Source: Candidatus Zhuqueibacterota bacterium 4484_87 (GTDB lineage: Bacteria; Zhuqueibacterota; Zhuqueibacteria; Thermofontimicrobiales; Thermofontimicrobiaceae). From it: 9,562 nucleotides of DNA. The translations under genes were made by a program, and so were the position numbers. Below are positions 6,249 through 9,562 of the stretch, in pieces (within the stretch, counting starts at the first letter, position 1; the number at the start of each line of letters is the position of its first letter). The notes beneath the pieces are model-generated. The model saw nothing but the letters and a program-made list of their open reading frames with translations. It had not been told where the DNA came from and did not search any database. The stretch is taken from positions 1-9,562 of the forward strand of contig NATN01000069.1 of assembly GCA_002085355.1 (NCBI GenBank), read 5' to 3'.

Positions 6249-6524
6249 ATGCAAATTTCTGCCCACATTATTATCAAGGGGCTCGTTCAAGGCGTAGGTT
6301 TCCGCTGGTTTGTTGAGCGGGAAGCCGACAAGCTGGCCCTGAAAGGGTTTGTACGGAATCTCCCCAACGGAGATGTCGAAACAGAGGTAGAAGGAGAAAA
6401 AGGCCTCATTGATGAATTTGTCCAACAATTGAAAATCGGGAATCGCATGTCCAGAGTTTCCGATGTGATAGTTACACCAGGAGATTTTACGGGAAAATTC
6501 ACTGATTTTCAAATTAGATTTTAA
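6249..6524 (+). CDS. acyP: Acylphosphatase
   Basis: 91 residues, the usual size. It hydrolyses carboxyl-phosphate bonds in small acyl phosphates such as acetyl or carbamoyl phosphate, in the cytoplasm. The catalytic loop GLVQGVGFR (11-19) supplies the phosphate-binding Arg19, and GFVRN (33-37) supplies the catalytic Asn37. Both key residues are present, followed by the expected NLPNGDVE segment. The start has AAGGAG at 6237-6242, six bases before ATG. It lies 59 bases after the LOG-like gene and 51 before apt, all on the same strand, so co-transcription is likely. The functional link to its neighbours is not obvious; acylphosphatases are often found beside unrelated housekeeping genes. Confidence 0.95.
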   Translation: MQISAHIIIKGLVQGVGFRWFVEREADKLALKGFVRNLPNGDVETEVEGEKGLIDEFVQQLKIGNRMSRVSDVIVTPGDFTGKFTDFQIRF

Positions 6525-6563
6525 GAAAATTTGTGTGCCCCGTTACTGTGCCCAACGAATAGT

Positions 6564-6570
6564 GAAGGAG
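6564..6570 (+). promoter_or_regulatory. Ribosome binding site fixing the apt start
   Basis: GAAGGAG lies five bases before ATG 6576. An in-frame TTG at 6531 would add 15 residues unlike any APRT N-terminus (CAPLLCPTNSEGDE) and would place this site inside the gene, so the ATG is preferred. Confidence 0.85.
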
Positions 6571-6575
6571 ACGAG

Positions 6576-7100
6576 ATGGATACGTTGAAATCGAAAATAA
6601 GGGATGTCCCTGATTTCCCCAAGGCCGGAATAATTTTCAAAGATATTACAACTTTGCTCAAAGATGGCGACGCATATTTTCGCTCCATTGAGGAATTAGC
6701 CGCCCGATTCAACGCTGATGATATCGACAAAGTACTTGGTGTGGAATCGAGGGGATTTATTTTTGCAGCGGCGCTGGCGTACAAATGGAAAAAAGGCCTC
6801 GTGCTGGTGAGAAAACCGGGCAAGTTGCCGGGAGAGAAATTGTTGCAGAAATACGAGTTGGAATATGGCACTGATGCCGTGGAAATTCATCTTGATGCCA
6901 TACAGAAGGGCGAGCGGGTTTTAGTGGTGGATGATCTTCTTGCCACTGGCGGAACCATCAGTGCAGCAGTAAAATTAACCGAACGGCTTGGTGGAAAAGT
7001 CATCGGCATTGGTTTTTTAATTGAACTTACTTTTTTAAATGGCAGAAATCTTTTAAATGACTACCGGGTGGAAAGTTTAATTCAATACGATGTTGAATAA
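6576..7100 (+). CDS. apt: Adenine phosphoribosyltransferase
   Basis: 174 residues, typical for bacterial APRT (about 170-180). It converts adenine and PRPP to AMP and pyrophosphate in purine salvage, as a cytoplasmic dimer. It opens with the family-typical KIRDVPDFPKAGIIFKDITTLL (7-28). The base-binding ESRGFIF (57-63) is present, then the flexible-loop RKPGKLP (79-85), and the 13-residue PRPP motif VLVVDDLLATGGT (115-127) with its two aspartates (D119, D120). It is the last gene of the unit started by the LOG-like gene. If that protein releases adenine from AMP or a modified nucleotide, APRT would recycle it. A short weak hairpin overlaps the stop codon. Confidence 0.96.
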   Translation: MDTLKSKIRDVPDFPKAGIIFKDITTLLKDGDAYFRSIEELAARFNADDIDKVLGVESRGFIFAAALAYKWKKGLVLVRKPGKLPGEKLLQKYELEYGTDAVEIHLDAIQKGERVLVVDDLLATGGTISAAVKLTERLGGKVIGIGFLIELTFLNGRNLLNDYRVESLIQYDVE

Positions 7101-7118
7101 TGGATAATCTCCATTTTT
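7099..7118 (+). terminator. Weak intrinsic terminator after apt
   Basis: AATGGA (7099-7104) pairs with TCCATT (7110-7115) across a 5-base loop, and the run TTTTT (7114-7118) overlaps the end of the stem. The stem begins within the apt stop codon and has only two G-C pairs, so termination may be partial. Confidence 0.4.
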
Positions 7119-7148
7119 GAATAAAGTTTCTTCGTTTTTAAATTATGC

Positions 7149-7177
7149 TTGACTTTTTGCTTTTTTGTTAATATCTT
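7149..7177 (+). promoter_or_regulatory. Sigma70-like promoter of the CsgG-like/OMP unit
   Basis: TTGACT (7149-7154, 5 of 6) is spaced 17 bases from TATCTT (7172-7177, 4 of 6). The start would be near 7184, about 31 bases before ATG 7215. TATCTTGAAA also occurs upstream of the LOG-like gene, suggesting a local -10 style. Confidence 0.55.
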
Positions 7178-7200
7178 GAAACTAACTAATGTTAAATGAT

Positions 7201-7206
7201 AAGGGG
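7201..7206 (+). promoter_or_regulatory. Ribosome binding site fixing the CsgG-like gene start
   Basis: AAGGGG lies eight bases before ATG 7215. An in-frame TTG at 7209 is only two bases from this site, too close to be used, so translation should begin at the ATG. Confidence 0.75.
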
Positions 7207-7214
7207 TTTTGAAT

Positions 7215-8363
7215 ATGAGGAAATTTCCCTTTCTTTTTATTGTTCTTTTAGTCATTTTTTTTGTGAGCATTGTTAGCTACGCTGGCGGCAGATGGTACAA
7301 TTTTTACGATCAAGCCTTGAAACTAATGCAACAGAAACAGTATGCTGCTGCAGTAGAGAAATTTAATCAAGCGCTCAAAACAAAATCAAAAGATACAAAA
7401 AAAATCAAAACCTACGGAATGCACTTCATTTCATATTTTCCACATCGGGAAAAAGGAATTTGTCTATTTTATTTGGGACAGACAGAACAAGCTCGAAATG
7501 AGCTCCAGCTTTCCATAAGGCAGCAATATTCCCAGCGAGCTCAAGATTTTCTGACAAAAATTAATGGCGGTGTAGTACCGCCCCCGGCACCGCCAGTACA
7601 ATTGCCTCCCAAAAAAGAAGAAATAAAAGTAAAACCCCTCCCGCCAAAACCAATACCCCAATCCACTTCTCCGAAACGTGTCGGTGAACGAATGGGAATT
7701 GCAGTTTTGCCATTTGAGAGCAAAGGCTTGGGGCAGGAAATGGGCGAAATCAACATTGTTGAGCAGATGATGACAACTTTTTACAGCACCGATCGTTTCA
7801 AACTTTTTGAACGCACTCAGTTGGAAAAGATTCTGGAAGAACAAAAATTGGGGATGACCGGAGTAATTGACGCATCGACTGCAGCTGAGATCGGAAAGGG
7901 TATCGGCGTGGATGCCATTGTGCTCGGCTCTGTGACTCGCGCAGGTTCCAATATCGCCATTGACGCGCGGCTTATCGACACAGAAACGGCAGAGATTATC
8001 ACTGCTCAGGACGATATGTGCAAACGAACGACAATCCCTGAACTCAAAGCGATGATCAATCGTCTGGCGCAAAAAATTGTAAGTGATCTTCCTTTGGTTG
8101 AAGGTTACGTCATTGGCGTCAAAGGCGATGATCTGACGCTGGATTTTGGCCTGGATAAAGGTGTAAAAAAAGGAATGAAGTGTATTGTTTACAGCGAGGG
8201 CAGAGAAATCATCCATCCCATCACGAAAAAAGTATTGGGAAAAGAGACCGAGGAATTGGGCGAAGTGCGTTTGATGCAAGTATATCCGCAATTTTCCATC
8301 GCTAAAGTCATTCGGTCACAAGGTGGTGTTTTCGAGATTGGCAATAAAGTGATTACAAAATAG
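7215..8363 (+). CDS. Exported TPR / CsgG-like / FlgT_C-like protein
   Basis: 382 residues in four parts. Residues 1-23 are a strong hydrophobic export signal (MRKFPFLFIVLLVIFFVSIVSYA), with cleavage likely after SYA; there is no lipobox cysteine. Residues 26-118 are TPR-like helices (YDQALKLMQQKQYAAAVEKFNQAL, then GICLFYLGQTEQARNELQLSI). Residues 119-155 are a Pro/Lys-rich linker. Residues 160-292 form a CsgG/curli-assembly-like domain: GIAVLPFES, then FKLFERTQLEKILEEQ, AAEIGKGIGVDAIVLGSVT and IAIDARLIDTETAEII. Residues 296-380 resemble the FlgT C-terminal domain (LTLDFGLDKGVKKGMKCIVY...GEVRLMQVYPQFSIAKVI). True CsgG is a lipoprotein pore; without the cysteine this one is more likely periplasmic or a partner of an outer membrane protein. 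The next gene encodes such a barrel, 48 bases on, with no terminator between. Exact function unknown. Confidence 0.8.
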   Translation: MRKFPFLFIVLLVIFFVSIVSYAGGRWYNFYDQALKLMQQKQYAAAVEKFNQALKTKSKDTKKIKTYGMHFISYFPHREKGICLFYLGQTEQARNELQLSIRQQYSQRAQDFLTKINGGVVPPPAPPVQLPPKKEEIKVKPLPPKPIPQSTSPKRVGERMGIAVLPFESKGLGQEMGEINIVEQMMTTFYSTDRFKLFERTQLEKILEEQKLGMTGVIDASTAAEIGKGIGVDAIVLGSVTRAGSNIAIDARLIDTETAEIITAQDDMCKRTTIPELKAMINRLAQKIVSDLPLVEGYVIGVKGDDLTLDFGLDKGVKKGMKCIVYSEGREIIHPITKKVLGKETEELGEVRLMQVYPQFSIAKVIRSQGGVFEIGNKVITK

Positions 8364-8411
8364 ATTTATTCCAAAACAAACAGACAAAAAATAATTTTTT
8401 AGGAGGAGAGC

Positions 8412-9560
8412 ATGAAAAAATTCGCATTTTTGGCAATTCTGCTATTGCTTTTACCGGAATTTTTGCTCGCTCAGAGTGTAAATTTGAATTTCATTGGTGC
8501 CGGCGCCAGAGCGCGCGGAATGGGTGGGGCTTTCATCGGTGTGGCCGATGATGCTACTGCTGCTTCGTGGAATCCGGCAGGCCTGGCAAGGTTGGAAAAA
8601 GCTGAAGCCTCAGTCGTGGGCGTTTATTCGAGTTACACCCCAAGCTCAGACGTTGAAGGCTTCGATGCCGAACCTTACAAGTATTCTCATGTGGGCTTGA
8701 ATTTCGGTAGTATTGCATTTCCGCTGTCAATCGGCGAGAGAAATTTGGTGGCAACGGTTGCTTACCAGAATGTCATTGATTTATATTACAAATACAGCAG
8801 CGATCAGTATGAAACCGAAAGAACCGGCGGCATTTACGCAATTATGCCATCCGTTGGTTTACAGCTCACTCCGATGGTCTCTATCGGTGCCGCAGTAAAT
8901 ATCATCAACGGAACTTCGGATTATAAACAAACTGACAGAACCGGATTCTTGGGTGATAGCGAGGAAAGCTACAGCTACAGTGGAATGAACTTCAGTATCG
9001 GTGCTTTATTGGATTTTGAAAGTTTCCGCGTCGGCGCCACATTAAAGACCCCTTTTGGATTGAACGAATCCATGGATGACGAAGATTATGATGTCGATAT
9101 TGGCATGCCGCAGATGCTGGGAATCGGTATTGCTTTTCAGGCGACGGACGCTCTCTTGCTTGCTGCCGACTATGAAATGCGCAATTATTCAAATTCTAAA
9201 ACCACTTATAATAAAGCTTACGGCGCTCACCGTGAAAATGATGAGGTTAGTCTGGAATGGGAAGATATTAATCAGATTCGTGTCGGTGCAGAATATCTGC
9301 TTATGAGTGGCGACAATATCCTGCCCATCAGATTGGGTTTTGCTACAACTCCGTTGCCTTACAAGGATCAGGACGATAAACAAGTTGTTGGCGCAAATTT
9401 CACAGCAGGTTTGGGACTGATCATGGGAAATATCAATCTGGACGTGGGTGTTGAATATAATACTTATACATACGAAATCCAGAATGTCGGGGGGAATAAT
9501 AATTATTCCGATAACTATTTGAGAATCATCTTCGCCGGAGTTTTTCATTTCGGTCAATAA
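8412..9560 (+). CDS. PorV/FadL-like outer membrane beta-barrel protein
   Basis: 382 residues, complete, ending TAA two bases before the window edge. Residues 1-20 are a signal peptide (MKKFAFLAILLLLLPEFLLA, cleaved before QS). The mature N-terminus carries the diagnostic GARARGMGGAFIGVADDATA followed by WNPAGLARL (31-61), shared by PorV/PorQ-type and OmpP1/FadL-related proteins. The rest is alternating hydrophobic and polar stretches with many Tyr, Gly and Asn, typical of beta strands, and it finishes with the aromatic strand LRIIFAGVFHF before GQ. FadL relatives move hydrophobic molecules across the outer membrane, and PorV serves type IX secretion; neither role can be assigned here. AGGAGGAG at 8401-8408 is the strongest ribosome site in the window, which fits an abundant protein. 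It is probably co-transcribed with the CsgG-like gene. Confidence 0.85.
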   Translation: MKKFAFLAILLLLLPEFLLAQSVNLNFIGAGARARGMGGAFIGVADDATAASWNPAGLARLEKAEASVVGVYSSYTPSSDVEGFDAEPYKYSHVGLNFGSIAFPLSIGERNLVATVAYQNVIDLYYKYSSDQYETERTGGIYAIMPSVGLQLTPMVSIGAAVNIINGTSDYKQTDRTGFLGDSEESYSYSGMNFSIGALLDFESFRVGATLKTPFGLNESMDDEDYDVDIGMPQMLGIGIAFQATDALLLAADYEMRNYSNSKTTYNKAYGAHRENDEVSLEWEDINQIRVGAEYLLMSGDNILPIRLGFATTPLPYKDQDDKQVVGANFTAGLGLIMGNINLDVGVEYNTYTYEIQNVGGNNNYSDNYLRIIFAGVFHFGQ

Positions 9561-9562
9561 AG

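Noticed and set aside
6531..6575. N-terminal extension of apt from TTG
   Set aside because: The extra residues do not resemble APRT, and a clear ribosome site precedes ATG 6576.
7464..8291. Long (275-codon) minus-strand ORF
   Set aside because: It lies wholly inside the CsgG-like gene in antisense; the protein is rich in Phe, His and Cys with no domain pattern, as expected of a shadow frame.
8389..8400. A-run/T-run hairpin between the CsgG-like and OMP genes
   Set aside because: The stem has only A-T pairs and runs directly into the strong AGGAGGAG ribosome site, so it is unlikely to terminate transcription.
1..9562. CRISPR arrays, insertion sequences, tRNA or rRNA genes, phage or defence genes
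   Set aside because: No regularly spaced repeats, transposase motifs, tRNA-like cloverleaf or rRNA signatures were seen by eye on either strand.

Overview
The window looks like chromosomal DNA from a Gram-negative, moderately AT-rich bacterium. The best guess is the Calditrichota/KSB1 or wider FCB-type lineages, but no marker gene here fixes the phylum. The reasons are a secreted FN3/Ig-like repeat protein, a periplasmic TPR-CsgG-FlgT_C-type protein and a PorV/FadL-like outer membrane barrel, next to ordinary housekeeping genes. Shine-Dalgarno sequences are mostly present, unlike typical Bacteroidetes.

Layout. (1) Positions 1-907, minus strand: the N-terminal 302 residues of a secreted FN3 plus Ig-like domain protein, with its own sigma70-like promoter at 939-967. 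(2) Positions 908-1651: a divergent control region. It holds a doubtful 90-aa minus-strand ORF (1021-1293), a near-consensus sigma54 promoter reading toward it (1352-1367), a small inverted repeat (1487-1497), a perfect AT-rich palindrome (1551-1569) and a sigma70-like promoter (from 1583) for the plus-strand operon. (3) Positions 1652-5565, plus strand: a compact operon of a DUF4416 protein, purM, gpsA and asnS, with 4-bp overlaps at the first two junctions and a good intrinsic terminator at 5583-5618. (4) Positions 5622-7100: a CRP/FNR-like operator, then a LOG-like (TIGR00725) protein, acylphosphatase and adenine phosphoribosyltransferase, ending in a weak terminator. (5) Positions 7149-9560: a promoter, then a TPR/CsgG/FlgT_C-type periplasmic protein and a complete outer membrane barrel protein.

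How the genes work together. Unit 3 joins purine synthesis (PurM), phospholipid backbone synthesis (GpsA) and tRNA charging (AsnRS). Unit 4 pairs a possible nucleotide N-glycosidase with adenine salvage and acyl-phosphate hydrolysis, possibly under cyclic-nucleotide-type control. Unit 5 and the minus-strand gene are cell-envelope functions. No tRNA, rRNA, CRISPR array, insertion sequence, phage gene or toxin-antitoxin pair was seen. Most genes are standard. The less explained items are the regulatory sites, the DUF4416-purM coupling and the envelope pair at the right end.
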